Source: Nitrospira sp. UW-LDO-01 (GTDB taxonomy: Bacteria > Nitrospirota > Nitrospiria > Nitrospirales > Nitrospiraceae). Taken from it: a DNA stretch of 44,910 nt. This document shows, in pieces, positions 16,227-25,275 of this stretch. The notes under the pieces are model-generated. The model was given only the letters and a program-made list of their open reading frames with translations. It searched no databases and was not told the DNA's origin. Location: positions 1-44,910 of the forward strand of contig NIUT01000110.1 of assembly GCA_002254365.1 (NCBI GenBank), read 5' to 3'. Each line of letters opens with the position of its first letter. Within the stretch, counting starts at the first letter, position 1. Both the position numbers and the translations under genes were made by a program.

Positions 16227-17491
16227 GAGTTGTAGAAAGTCTGATCAATCTGTGCCGTATTGAAGAGTAACGCGTGCCGACGTGTATACACCGCGTGACC
16301 AAAGTAATGGTCACGCGGATTCGTTGAACCGGTGCTGTCTTTGTAATCGACGAGCATACAGCGGCCTTCGCTGGGAAACCGCACGGCCCGCCTCGCACAT
16401 TCCAGCCACCGTTCAAATCCATCATAAGGCTCCACTATCTCCCAGACCATTTTGTTCACAGTCTTAGCTGGTTCCGTTGTTGCCACAGCATCACTGCCGG
16501 CCACTGCCAATTCTTGAACGTAGTCCCCACCCCAGGCAATAGGCATCTCCATGGTGACTTGAGGCAGTTCCATCTTGGCCAGCCAATTTTTCCCATCCGT
16601 CCGCAAATTGCGGTGATTGACGATGTGTAGGAGCTTCCCAATCCCAGAGGTATCCCATCCGTAGCGGACCGGTGTGCCAAAGGTGACGATGTCGAGTGCG
16701 GCACCATTGAGGAGTGCCATTGTCGCGAGTAGAGATTCGATACGTGTCACCGTCTCGACGAGTGCCGGCTGGTTTGTCTGCTGCGCATAGCTGCCCAGAA
16801 TACTGAGTAGTTTGGGTCGTCCCGTGATCGGGCTTGGACAAAGGAGATTCGACACAAGCGCCAGAACCAGTCCCGCTTGTCCATGCGCTTGGACAAGAAT
16901 TCGATGCCCTTTTCCCAACCGTTGCTGTTTACAGAAATTGTGGAGTTCTGCGAGCAGGGACACAGCGCCGAGAGCCCGCCCCAGATGGTGGTGTTCGCAT
17001 GACCAAAGCAGCCTGTGGCATGAGATGGGCTGAGACAGATTCTTGTTGATGGCGTTCTTGAATGATTGAACGTAGGCCTCAGTGAAGTTTCCCGCGTCAC
17101 CGATCTGCTCATCCAGAAGGGTTTTCGTAGCATCATCGTTGACCAACGGTGGCTTGAGTCCTCCCGGCAGGAGGGGAATCCCGTTGCTTTCCTCGCGCAT
17201 CGCCGCGAGTACGGCATCGACCCCCGACACACCTCGTGAATAGCCCCGCTTCAATCCACCGGCCTCATCCAACCGCTGCATGCCAAAAAGATCGGTCCCA
17301 TGGATCGAGCCATGGAGAAAAACCACGCTTGCGACACCGGCTTGAGACAGGTTCGTCCCATGCTGTGCCATCGCCTCGCCCCATCGGGGAGAATCCGGAG
17401 GAACGACGTCCGTCAGATCGGCGATACGCAAACGCTGACCAGGGTTCTTCCGTGACAGCTCATCGTGTTGAAAATTATTTTCAGTCGGCAT
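16223..17491 (-). CDS. Alpha/beta-hydrolase (lipase)-like protein lacking the nucleophile serine
   Basis: This 422-residue protein has no clear signal peptide. VASVVFLHGSIHGTDLFG (about 53-70) resembles the oxyanion-hole strand of lipases. GHRILVQAHGQAGLVLALVS matches the nucleophile-elbow strand and helix, but the usual GHSxGG reads AHGQAG, so the serine position holds glycine. DIVTFGTPVRYGWDTSG follows, as in lipases (the VTFGxP strand), and a late HYFGHAVYTR could hold the histidine. It looks like a fold-retaining protein without classic hydrolase activity, but a different nucleophile cannot be excluded. It converges on lon and lies downstream of two exported-protein genes on the same strand. 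Confidence 0.6.
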   Translation of the reverse strand: MPTENNFQHDELSRKNPGQRLRIADLTDVVPPDSPRWGEAMAQHGTNLSQAGVASVVFLHGSIHGTDLFGMQRLDEAGGLKRGYSRGVSGVDAVLAAMREESNGIPLLPGGLKPPLVNDDATKTLLDEQIGDAGNFTEAYVQSFKNAINKNLSQPISCHRLLWSCEHHHLGRALGAVSLLAELHNFCKQQRLGKGHRILVQAHGQAGLVLALVSNLLCPSPITGRPKLLSILGSYAQQTNQPALVETVTRIESLLATMALLNGAALDIVTFGTPVRYGWDTSGIGKLLHIVNHRNLRTDGKNWLAKMELPQVTMEMPIAWGGDYVQELAVAGSDAVATTEPAKTVNKMVWEIVEPYDGFERWLECARRAVRFPSEGRCMLVDYKDSTGSTNPRDHYFGHAVYTRRHALLFNTAQIDQTFYNS

Positions 17492-17552
17492 GACAGGTTA
17501 CATATCCGATCTGGATGCAGGACTGCAACTCAACCTATATGATGGCAATACG

Positions 17553-18005
17553 TTACTGATGGGGATCAGAGGGGCTTGGCGTTGGGCCAGGAAGCTTCGG
17601 CAGTACTTGACGTTTCAACATCACAGCAGTGGCCGTACAAATCTTATTCTCCTCATCAATCCGTCGGTCGACAATCTTCACATCCTGTAAATACTCTTGA
17701 ACGATTTCTTCGCGAGTCAGTTCAATATCCTGCTCGGTCTCACGCCCAGACCGTTCACGGACACGGTCGATAAGATGTTCTTTGACCAACACACGAATCT
17801 GCTTGGCCAGATCCGTCCGAGCCGACAGCTCCGACACGCGCAGACAGATCGCTCTCCCTTTGGCCAGATCGCCCTGTCCTTTACCGATCCAGTACTGATC
17901 CGCAGAGTAGCCAACTTCAGAGGCTGGCGCCGTATCAGAAACAAGTCCCCAACCTAGCCAGAGACTCATCGTGACTGCAATAATTCCCAAGCTTTTCTTC
18001 AACAT
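17553..18005 (-). CDS. Exported LPP20-like protein of unknown function
   Basis: From ATG 18005 the protein has 150 residues with a signal peptide (MLKKSLGIIAVTMSLWLGWG). The mature part contains DLAKGRAICLRVSELSARTD then LAKQIRVLVKE, and LTREEIVQEYLQDVKIVDRR, ending in a Pro/Ser tail. This pattern, a helix carrying conserved Ala/Leu/Lys followed by strands, resembles the LPP20/FlgT-type envelope domains. The frame continues upstream of 18005, but that part overlaps the preceding gene and is not convincing. The start lies 7 bp after the stop of the upstream gene, so the two form one operon. Confidence 0.7.
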   Translation of the reverse strand: MLKKSLGIIAVTMSLWLGWGLVSDTAPASEVGYSADQYWIGKGQGDLAKGRAICLRVSELSARTDLAKQIRVLVKEHLIDRVRERSGRETEQDIELTREEIVQEYLQDVKIVDRRIDEENKICTATAVMLKRQVLPKLPGPTPSPSDPHQ

Positions 18006-18012
18006 GTCAACC

Positions 18013-19044
18013 CTAGCGACCTCCGCCCGGCACTCCGAAAGACGGAGCTCCCCGATGAGGCGAGCCTGATTGTTGTAATCCAGACTGCCCCTGAGGCACT
18101 CGCCTCGCTCCGCCAAACCCCTGTCCCGGTTGACCCATTGATTGACGATCCCCCTGAGGCACCCCACGAGGTGTCCGATGAATCGACTCATTGAGCGGGC
18201 GAGCCCCTGCGGATCCGCCTGGAGGTGGGACAAGCTCATGGCTCGGCATCCGACCTGGGTAACTCCCTGGTCGCGGGGGAGCGGGTGGTGTATGGGGTTG
18301 CCGGTAGGCGATGATCTGTTGGGCAATAGCGATATGTGGATTGGCCGGAAAGAGGCCGCTCGCACTGTTCAAGAAACCTTGCGGGATTCCCATCGGCGAG
18401 ACGAGCACCCAATTAGTCCAAGCCTGCGACACCATCGCATTCGATTGCACACGGTTCAGAATTTCTTTCCGCCTGAGCGCGGCCTGCTGCACTTGATCCG
18501 GTGTGGACGCACTCCCCAGCGCCTGATTGGCTGCCTGGAGTTCCTCTTGCAGCTGTTCATTTTCTTGCTTCAGCTCGGCTAACTGCACACGGGCATCTTC
18601 GTTTTCTCGGAGCGCCGTAATCGCACGTGCAACCTCCTCCGTATCCATCTGCGTCAGAAGGTCCGCCTTGATGACCACCACATCGCCGTCGAGAGTCGTG
18701 GAGATCTGTTGATTGAGCACCAGCACCAAGCCGGCGGTATACGTACGAATCTCGTCTTTGGTCACGTCCATGCCATTCACGATCGTCACACTTTCCAGAT
18801 ACGTGGCAACCTGCTCCAAGGCATTCCGCTTCGCCGCCTCCGTCGCGAGCCGGATCGCATCCTCACGAGTATCGCGGTTGCCCATGCGATGCTCGCCTTG
18901 GGCATTCACGACTCGAGGCTCTGCGAATGCAGGAGATAGGATAGAGAAATCGGCAGCGATGATGTGCAGGAACGAAACCAGAAGACACGTCCTGTACACA
19001 GCCACATAGCGGGGCAATGACGGTTGCTGGAATCGACCGGACAT
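18013..19044 (-). CDS. Exported protein with FlgT/LPP20-like domain, coiled coil and Pro/Gly-rich tail
   Basis: This 343-residue protein has a signal peptide with likely cleavage after A41 (SPAFA|EP). The domain after it has GEHRMGNRDTREDAIRLATE, then KRNALEQVATYLESVTIV, then VTKDEIRTYTAGLVLVLNQQ, a pattern seen in FlgT/LPP20-like outer-membrane proteins. A coiled coil follows (ELKQENEQLQEELQAANQAL). The C-terminal third is a disordered Pro/Gly/Gln/Arg tail. It shares the DxTxxEI...V/IxK element with the downstream gene. The start has GAGAGGG upstream. It is divergent from the phosphatase-like gene. Confidence 0.75.
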   Translation of the reverse strand: MSGRFQQPSLPRYVAVYRTCLLVSFLHIIAADFSILSPAFAEPRVVNAQGEHRMGNRDTREDAIRLATEAAKRNALEQVATYLESVTIVNGMDVTKDEIRTYTAGLVLVLNQQISTTLDGDVVVIKADLLTQMDTEEVARAITALRENEDARVQLAELKQENEQLQEELQAANQALGSASTPDQVQQAALRRKEILNRVQSNAMVSQAWTNWVLVSPMGIPQGFLNSASGLFPANPHIAIAQQIIAYRQPHTPPAPPRPGSYPGRMPSHELVPPPGGSAGARPLNESIHRTPRGVPQGDRQSMGQPGQGFGGARRVPQGQSGLQQSGSPHRGAPSFGVPGGGR

Positions 19045-19146
19045 CGCATACCCTCTCGCCTGTAAGCGGCAGCTGGAACGACTGGTGGAATCAGCTTAAC
19101 ACCGAGACAACGGTTCTGCCAGCATTCGGCGGGTGCCGTCCCCACC

Positions 19147-19176
19147 TTGCCTTCCGGAAAATTTGCATGTTAGGGT
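19147..19176 (+). promoter_or_regulatory. Possible promoter of the phosphatase-like/HEAT gene array
   Basis: TTGCCT (19147-19152), an 18-bp spacer ending in TGT, and TAGGGT (19171-19176) form a weak promoter with a TGn extension. Transcription would begin near 19183, a few bases before ATG 19190. The match is modest. Confidence 0.35.
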
Positions 19177-19189
19177 ACTCCTTTCGTCT

Positions 19190-20236
19190 ATGAAACAAGC
19201 GGATCATCGTCACGTCATGACGCATCGTTCTTCGCGCATATGCACAACGCTGGGAGCTCTTCTCGCCTGCTGGCTTGCTATCGGAGCCTCCATACCTGTT
19301 TATGCGACGCCTCCCGCCGGCGAAGCAGCCACTCCGCTCAACTCCGTAACAGAGCATGTCATCCTGTTCGTCCTTGAAGGATTCAGCCAGGACTCGCTCA
19401 AGAGCGGCGCCATGCCGGTTCTCAGCAAGCTCGTCAAAGAAGGGTCTGTGACATGGTCGGCCAACGCGGTTCAGCCGGCCTTGCGGCTTCCCATGATGGC
19501 GTCGCTCGTCACCGGCCTACCGGTTGAGAAACATGGGATTACCTGGAATTCGTTTGAGTTCAGCCGGGGCTATCCACGCGCCCCTAGCCTCTTCGACTAT
19601 TTGGATGTCGCCGGAGGCCGAGACAGTGCCGTCTTTTTTATGGACGAGGCCCTCTATCAACTCGCGAAGCCTGCACCCTACACCGACTATCAACTCTGCG
19701 GGGCATTGCGGCCCGAGTGCGGCGCACAGAAGCTCGTCGCTTACATTCAACAGTATTTCCAGAAGGCCTCGAGCGGTCATGGGTACGGCCATGCAGTCCA
19801 TGCCCTCCCACATCTGTTAATAGTACATCTTCCAGAAGCGGGGCGGGCCGGCGTACTTCACGGTTGGAACTCAAAAGAGTACCAACAGGCCCTCAAGACG
19901 GTTGATACCGCGATGAAATCCGTCCTGGATCTCTTCAATCACTACAATCTCTTAGACCGAACAGCCGTCCTCGTGACAACGCTCAGCACCAAGGGGAATG
20001 ACGCCGGTGGGGAAACGACACAAGCTGAGGCGCCGGCTGTTCCTTGGATCGTTTCCGGAGCAGGTATCGCGCGTGGCCAGGTCATCCGTCAACCAGTGTC
20101 CATCATCGATACCGGAGCGACGGTCATGCGAATGCTCAAGATGGAGACCCATACGGAATGGGACAGCAAGGTGATCGAAGAGATTTTCCAGAACGACACA
20201 GCCGCCCGTACTGTACCCCGTGCTAAGAAACGCTAA
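19190..20236 (+). CDS. Exported alkaline-phosphatase-superfamily protein without recognisable metal ligands
   Basis: This protein of about 348 residues has a signal peptide (RICTTLGALLACWLAIGASI). The fold landmarks of type I phosphodiesterases are present: HVILFVLEGFSQD, LPMMASLVTGLPVEKHGITW, HLPEAGRAGVLHGWNSKEY and VPWIVSGAGIARGQ, then IIDTGATVMRML. The catalytic positions are replaced. The first Asp is Glu (LEGF), the Thr/Ser nucleophile region reads ALRLPMM, the DxxGH motif reads GRAGV, and the SDHG motif reads STKGN. It is probably a non-catalytic, binding or scaffolding member. The start may be ATG 19190 or 19217; neither has a good ribosome site. It leads the HEAT gene array. Confidence 0.75.
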   Translation: MKQADHRHVMTHRSSRICTTLGALLACWLAIGASIPVYATPPAGEAATPLNSVTEHVILFVLEGFSQDSLKSGAMPVLSKLVKEGSVTWSANAVQPALRLPMMASLVTGLPVEKHGITWNSFEFSRGYPRAPSLFDYLDVAGGRDSAVFFMDEALYQLAKPAPYTDYQLCGALRPECGAQKLVAYIQQYFQKASSGHGYGHAVHALPHLLIVHLPEAGRAGVLHGWNSKEYQQALKTVDTAMKSVLDLFNHYNLLDRTAVLVTTLSTKGNDAGGETTQAEAPAVPWIVSGAGIARGQVIRQPVSIIDTGATVMRMLKMETHTEWDSKVIEEIFQNDTAARTVPRAKKR

Positions 20237-20241
20237 CCACC

Positions 20242-20709
20242 ATGCGCTCCAAGACAGAAATAACATACCGGCTCTTCCTCCCCTGCATCGCCGCCATTGG
20301 CCTGCTGACTGTCGTGTTTTTTCAAGAGAGCCTTGCTGGAGACCGTCCGGCTGCCCATCTTCATGAACACCAGATCACCATTGATGCGACCAAGTTAGTC
20401 CCCATGTCATGGTGGCAGATACCCGGCGTGACGCCCTCGATCTGGAATTCCGATCCGGAGTCCCTTGATGCCCCTAAGACATCTGAGCGTCGTGACCTCT
20501 CACTCCGACCCGGCAAGTACAAATTCATCAGTTTCACCTTCGATTTTCCCTTTACCGTCGGCCTGAACGGCACCATCGATTTTTCACCGGCCTTGGACCA
20601 ATGCGTGCAAGGTCGTGGAACCCAAACCTTGGTTGTGCTGTGCAAACGCACCTACCCCCATGGTGGACAGCCTGACCCTTACTACAACCAGAAACCAAAC
20701 AATGGCTAA
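20242..20709 (+). CDS. Exported protein of unknown function
   Basis: This 155-residue protein starts 5 bp after the preceding stop. It has an N-terminal hydrophobic segment (FLPCIAAIGLLTVVFFQESL), so it is exported or anchored. The mature part is beta-rich, with LSLRPGKYKFISFTFDFPFT and TIDFSPALDQCVQGRGTQTL, and has two cysteines that could pair. Its end overlaps the first HEAT gene by 8 bp, so it belongs to the same transcript. No family is recognised. Confidence 0.7.
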   Translation: MRSKTEITYRLFLPCIAAIGLLTVVFFQESLAGDRPAAHLHEHQITIDATKLVPMSWWQIPGVTPSIWNSDPESLDAPKTSERRDLSLRPGKYKFISFTFDFPFTVGLNGTIDFSPALDQCVQGRGTQTLVVLCKRTYPHGGQPDPYYNQKPNNG

Positions 20710-22057
20710 CGCACTCGACAACCTATTAGACGCACTTGAGGACGTGGACGACGCTACTCGTGAGGAGGCGGCGAAAGCCCTCGCCGATCTGGGTGATCCG
20801 TCAACCCTCGAGGCGTTACTCGTTGCCTGCAGCGACGACTATTGGTCGGTTCGGGCCTATGCGGGCTGTGGCGTCTCAAAAATCGGCGGCCCCAAGGCGA
20901 TAGAAGCCCTGATCGGTTTGTTCAATGACCCGATCATGGAGGTTCGAGACCAGGCAGTCGAGGCCATGGCCAAGGTAGGCTCACCTGCCATCGATCGCGT
21001 AATAACAGCGTTGAAGGACGAGCGTTGGCGCGTCCGAGAACATGCCGCCAAAGTTTCCGGCAAGATAAAAGATCCTCGTGCCGTCGAAGCGCTGATGGTT
21101 TCTTGTCGTGACCGAGACGGAGCCGTCAAGAGTGCCGTGGCAGAGGCACTTGGCCGAATCGCAGATCCGACGGCCGTTCCAGCATTGATCAAACTGTTCC
21201 GGGATTCTTCAAAAATCGTCAGGGAAACCGCAGGAACCGCGCTGATGTACATCGGACAACCATCGGTCGATCCGCTGATTGAGAGCCTCAGCGACAAGGA
21301 TTTCGTGGTCCGCTGTCACGCAGCCCGGGCGTTGGGTGGGATGACGACGGACTATCAAATCGGCCGAACCTGGGTCCGTGATGCCAAGGTGGTAGAAGCC
21401 CTCATCACCGCATTGAAAGACCAGGATCGGGCCGTTCGTGAAGATGCGACGATCGCGCTCGGCATGATCGGCGACCCACGAGCAATCGATGCGCTGATCG
21501 AGGCCATGAAAGACGGTGCCGTGAAGCGCCATGCTATCGCCTCACTCGGCATGATCGGCGACCCGCGTGCACTCCCCGCCGTACTGGACGCTTTGAAGGG
21601 TAAAGGGATCAAGCAGGAGGGTTCGCCGACACCAGGATGTATTGTCAGCGAGGATGCGTTCATCAAAGAAGCGGCGGCGACCGCGCTGGGCCAGTTTCGC
21701 GATCCACGCGTGATTCCTGATCTGATCATGCTGCTGAAAGACGGGGTCTTACGTGAAAAAGCCGCGGCAGCACTGACCGTCATCGGAGATGCGGCGATCG
21801 AACCCCTTATTGCCTTTCTCTACGACCCCAAAGCCTCGGAAGTTGAAGCGGAAAAGGAACGGGTGCTCTCGTACGCCTCGGTTCGCCTGACGGCCAAAGA
21901 TGCCCTCAAGCAGATTACGCTCGAAACGTTGGAAACGCTTGGATGGACCCCTCCCGATGAGGAGGTCGAGATCAGTTCCAGCCAAGCCGACAACCTGCGC
22001 ATCGATCGGCCACTGGGACAGACCGGACGGTTTGGGCCCTCCGGCGACACGGTCTGA
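20702..22057 (+). CDS. HEAT-repeat protein 1 of 5
   Basis: From ATG 20702 this 451-residue protein is almost entirely HEAT repeats of the PBS-lyase type. About a dozen units of 31 residues follow the pattern DxxAVxxLIxxLxDxxxxVRxxAAxALGxIGD; examples are DPRAVEALMVSCRDRDGAVK and DPRAIDALIEAMKDGAVKRH. It has no signal peptide, so it is cytoplasmic. Such solenoids bind proteins or prosthetic groups rather than act as enzymes. The start overlaps the upstream stop by 8 bp (ATGGCTAA). The C-terminal 60 residues are charged and less repetitive. Confidence 0.85.
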   Translation: MANALDNLLDALEDVDDATREEAAKALADLGDPSTLEALLVACSDDYWSVRAYAGCGVSKIGGPKAIEALIGLFNDPIMEVRDQAVEAMAKVGSPAIDRVITALKDERWRVREHAAKVSGKIKDPRAVEALMVSCRDRDGAVKSAVAEALGRIADPTAVPALIKLFRDSSKIVRETAGTALMYIGQPSVDPLIESLSDKDFVVRCHAARALGGMTTDYQIGRTWVRDAKVVEALITALKDQDRAVREDATIALGMIGDPRAIDALIEAMKDGAVKRHAIASLGMIGDPRALPAVLDALKGKGIKQEGSPTPGCIVSEDAFIKEAAATALGQFRDPRVIPDLIMLLKDGVLREKAAAALTVIGDAAIEPLIAFLYDPKASEVEAEKERVLSYASVRLTAKDALKQITLETLETLGWTPPDEEVEISSSQADNLRIDRPLGQTGRFGPSGDTV

Positions 22058-22279
22058 TTCAATCCGGCGGATGCCGCATTCCTTCGCAGCACAGCCACTG
22101 AGCAGGTTGCTGTACCATCGCACGTAGCATGTCACTATCCCACAGGAATGTTCAAAAGACCGGACAGCAAGACCGCAACCAGTGACGAGGCGCCGCATAG
22201 TTAAGTCCGTATGTTGAGGCTTCCGAGCGACGCGAGAAGGAATCTTGCGGACGGCTTCAACATCCTGGTAGAGAGCAAC

Positions 22280-23377
22280 ATGGTCGATAGGGTTGCAGAA
22301 CAGATCGCAGCACTCAAGGATGAGGATTGGGCGATCCGTGAGGAGGCGGCACGTCTGCTTGGTCGGCTCAAAGATCCGCGCGCGGTGGCTCCCCTTGTGC
22401 CCCTTCTTCGGGACGAGGACCGTTCCGTGCGTGAAGCGGCAGTGGAAGCGTTGCGTGCTATCGGAACTCCGGCCGTAGAAGCGCTCGGATCCTGCCTGAC
22501 TGAAAGCAGTTTGGCGGTTCAAGAGGCAGCCTCGTCTATCCTGGCGACCACCGCGGATGAGCGAGTGCTCACTCAACTCGTGTTGGCACTGAGGAGCAGC
22601 GACTGGATCGTCAAGATGCACGCGGCTCAAGCCTTGGGCCGCGTGAAAAGCGCAGATACCGTCGATGCCCTGATCCCGCTGTTGCAGGATAAGGTCAAGG
22701 CGGTTCGCGAGGAAGCAGCCACAGCCCTGGCAGCCATCGGTGACACCGCCATTCCATGTTTAGTGCATGCGTTGAAACATGAAGACTGGCTGGTTCGCCT
22801 GCATGCAGTGGAATCGCTCGGGAAGACTCGATCCCCTCGTGCAGTAGAACCGCTGCTCTCGGTACTGTTCAACGATGCTGATTCCGCCGTTCGCGAAGAT
22901 GCCGTGCGGGCGTTGGGCGAAATCGGTGATGCTGAAGCCGTCGATCATTTATGCGTAGCCATGCGTGAACCGGGGTTACGGACCGTAGCGGTCGAGGCAC
23001 TCGGGCGTATCGGCAATCCCAGCGCCGTGCCCGTCCTAATCGATGTCGTCACAGGTGGCGCCCCTCCGGAAGCGACCAGGACAGCGGTCGGCTGTGGGGA
23101 TCAGTGGAATGAGGAGCTCATCACGCAAGGGGCCGCCGTACGAGCATTGGGGCTGATCGGTGACGACCGGGCGATTCCTTCGCTCGTCGCGGCGCTGAGC
23201 CCGACCCATACCCGCGCAGAGGCAGCCGCCTCATTGGCCAAATTCGGATCGAAGGTCGTTCCCGTTCTCATTCCACTGTTAACTGATTCGCTGGACGACA
23301 ACCTCCGGTTCCATGTTCGCGAGACCTTGACCCTCGTGGGATGGAGACCACGGCAGATCTCCATCAGCCGCCTCTGA
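22280..23377 (+). CDS. HEAT-repeat protein 2 of 5
   Basis: This is a 365-residue HEAT solenoid if ATG 22280 is used; GAGAG lies just upstream. An earlier ATG at 22211 would add 23 poorly conserved residues. Units include DPRAVAPLVPLLRDEDRSVR, DTVDALIPLLQDKVKAVREE and SPRAVEPLLSVLFNDADSAV. There is no signal peptide. It follows HEAT protein 1 after a gap of about 220 bp, the longest in the run, so an internal promoter is possible. The repeats are diverged enough from those of protein 1 that a recent tandem duplication is unlikely. Confidence 0.82.
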   Translation: MVDRVAEQIAALKDEDWAIREEAARLLGRLKDPRAVAPLVPLLRDEDRSVREAAVEALRAIGTPAVEALGSCLTESSLAVQEAASSILATTADERVLTQLVLALRSSDWIVKMHAAQALGRVKSADTVDALIPLLQDKVKAVREEAATALAAIGDTAIPCLVHALKHEDWLVRLHAVESLGKTRSPRAVEPLLSVLFNDADSAVREDAVRALGEIGDAEAVDHLCVAMREPGLRTVAVEALGRIGNPSAVPVLIDVVTGGAPPEATRTAVGCGDQWNEELITQGAAVRALGLIGDDRAIPSLVAALSPTHTRAEAAASLAKFGSKVVPVLIPLLTDSLDDNLRFHVRETLTLVGWRPRQISISRL

Positions 23378-23382
23378 ACACC

Positions 23383-24483
23383 ATGTCAAAAGAAACCATT
23401 GAGACCCTGGTCTCCGAACTCACGCACGAAGAAGATTGGCGCCGCATGCGGGCGACGGCAGCCTGTGTGGCCGGTGGACCACGATCAGTCCAGGCGCTGA
23501 TGGATGCCCTACGAACCGGTTCTACCGAGCTGAAGAAGGAAGCAGCAGCAATGTTGGCTCGTATCAAGGACCCACGGGCCGGAGTCGCCCTTGTCGAACT
23601 GCTCGAACTCGACGAGGACGGTGTCCGCAAGGCTGCGGCGACGGCCCTTGAACAGATGGCAGGTGTGCTCGATGTGGACACTGCAGGGGCGTTAGTCTCC
23701 TTGTTACCCCACACACCGGAAGGGCCGACAAGGCAGGTTCTCACGCACCTGATCGGCGCTATTCCCACCGCTGTGCTTCCCTTGTGCGACCTACTCAAAC
23801 ACCCCAATACTGAGGCGCAAATTGCATCAGCACTGATGCTTGATCAATTGCTAGACCCCCGTTCTATCGACGCCTTCATCGATGCGATGGGACAGCCGGC
23901 TGTTCAAGAAATCGCCGTCGGCACATTAAAGAAGCTGAGTGCCATTCGAGAACGGATCGATACGACATTCAATGCACTGCGCGACGTTGAAGGGGCCAGC
24001 GAGCGGGAAGAGGCGCGGATGGCGACCGTCATCGACCTCTTGGGGATTGGACGGCCGAGTGTGGAAATCCTTCTCGAATATCTCGAAGATGAGGATTGGC
24101 TCGTGCGCGAAGCGGCAGCCGACCTTCTTGGAAAAATCGGAGATGTCCGGGCCGTCATCCCACTGATGAAGCGACTTGAACAGGACAAGGATACCGGAGT
24201 GAAGGAGCTGGCGATCAAAGCGTTGGGGTTGATCGGCGACTCACGTCCGACCCAGCTCTACCTCGATGCCATTCCCATCCGACCGCTCCGGGTCTATGCG
24301 ATGGAAGCCTTGGCCAAGATCAAGGATGTGGGAGTTTTGCGTCCGTACAAGGATACCTTTGACCAACTTCGGACAGATCGTGACGGCCTGGTCTCGTATA
24401 ATGCCGGCCTGATCGCTGATAAGCTTGAGGCCATCATGGCCATGGAAAGTCAGACCCGAGAAGAGGACCACGAGCATGACTGA
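23383..24483 (+). CDS. HEAT-repeat protein 3 of 5
   Basis: From ATG 23383, 5 bp after the previous stop, this 366-residue protein contains HEAT units such as DPRAGVALVELLELDEDGVR and VRAVIPLMKRLEQDKDTGVK. A central part (about residues 100-210) is less regular and may break the solenoid. It has no signal peptide. It overlaps the next gene by 8 bp, consistent with translational coupling. No enzyme motif is present. Confidence 0.8.
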   Translation: MSKETIETLVSELTHEEDWRRMRATAACVAGGPRSVQALMDALRTGSTELKKEAAAMLARIKDPRAGVALVELLELDEDGVRKAAATALEQMAGVLDVDTAGALVSLLPHTPEGPTRQVLTHLIGAIPTAVLPLCDLLKHPNTEAQIASALMLDQLLDPRSIDAFIDAMGQPAVQEIAVGTLKKLSAIRERIDTTFNALRDVEGASEREEARMATVIDLLGIGRPSVEILLEYLEDEDWLVREAAADLLGKIGDVRAVIPLMKRLEQDKDTGVKELAIKALGLIGDSRPTQLYLDAIPIRPLRVYAMEALAKIKDVGVLRPYKDTFDQLRTDRDGLVSYNAGLIADKLEAIMAMESQTREEDHEHD

Positions 24484-25240
24484 GCAACCTGCATCTGATC
24501 GCATCGAGCAATTGATTCACGCGCTCTACGACGAAAACGAAGCCCTACGCGATCACGCGATCGCGAGCCTCGGCCAAACCGGCCAGGACGCACTGCCCCG
24601 GCTGATCGACCTGATGGCCGATGAGGACGTGGTCATTCGTGAGGCTGCCACCAGCGCCGTCGTGCGAATGGGTCTCTCGGTTGTTGAACCGATGATCGAG
24701 GCGCTTCAAGACAGCTCCTGGGCGATCCGTGAACAGGCGGCATCCGCACTCGGAAAATTGCGAGACCGGCGTGCGGTTGAACCGTTGGTGAAGGCCATCA
24801 AGGACCGTGACGGAGCGGTACGGACAGCCGCAGTATGGGCACTTGAGCGGATCGGCGATTCAGGAGCCGTCCCTGGATTGATTGAAGCCCTCATGGACAG
24901 CACTCTCCGAGAGGATGCCGCCCGCGTGCTCAAGAAGGTCGGCGACGTGCGAGCAGTTGAAGCCCTGATCGACGGACTGCTTGGGCCTAATTGGATGGTT
25001 CGCCGTCATGCGGCAGAGGCGCTGGGAAAAATCGGTGATCGCCGAGGCATCGGGCCCTTGATTGAATCGCTGGGCGACGAAGATTGGCTCGTCCGGCGCA
25101 ATGCAGCCGAGTCACTGGCTCGTCTCGGCGCACAGGAAGCCATTCAACCCCTGTTGCCGTTACGTGAGGACGAAAATACCATGGTCCAGGAAACCGTCGA
25201 GGCCGTGTTGGCGAGCCTCGGTTGGAATCCAGAACAGTAA
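24476..25240 (+). CDS. HEAT-repeat protein 4 of 5
   Basis: This 254-residue protein starts at ATG 24476 inside the end of the previous gene (overlap ATGACTGA). It contains about seven very regular HEAT units, for example SSWAIREQAASALGKLRDRR and VEALIDGLLGPNWMVRRHAA. It is a compact cytoplasmic solenoid and the most regular of the five. The end (ASLGWNPEQ) resembles the end of HEAT proteins 1 and 2 (GWTP, GWRP). Confidence 0.83.
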   Translation: MTEQPASDRIEQLIHALYDENEALRDHAIASLGQTGQDALPRLIDLMADEDVVIREAATSAVVRMGLSVVEPMIEALQDSSWAIREQAASALGKLRDRRAVEPLVKAIKDRDGAVRTAAVWALERIGDSGAVPGLIEALMDSTLREDAARVLKKVGDVRAVEALIDGLLGPNWMVRRHAAEALGKIGDRRGIGPLIESLGDEDWLVRRNAAESLARLGAQEAIQPLLPLREDENTMVQETVEAVLASLGWNPEQ

Positions 25241-25275
25241 ACCTTTTTACTTCATACCACAGAGGATAGATTCCT

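Noticed and set aside
18006-18365. Long N-terminal extension of the LPP20-like gene
   Set aside because: It overlaps the upstream gene in another frame, and the signal peptide begins at ATG 18005.
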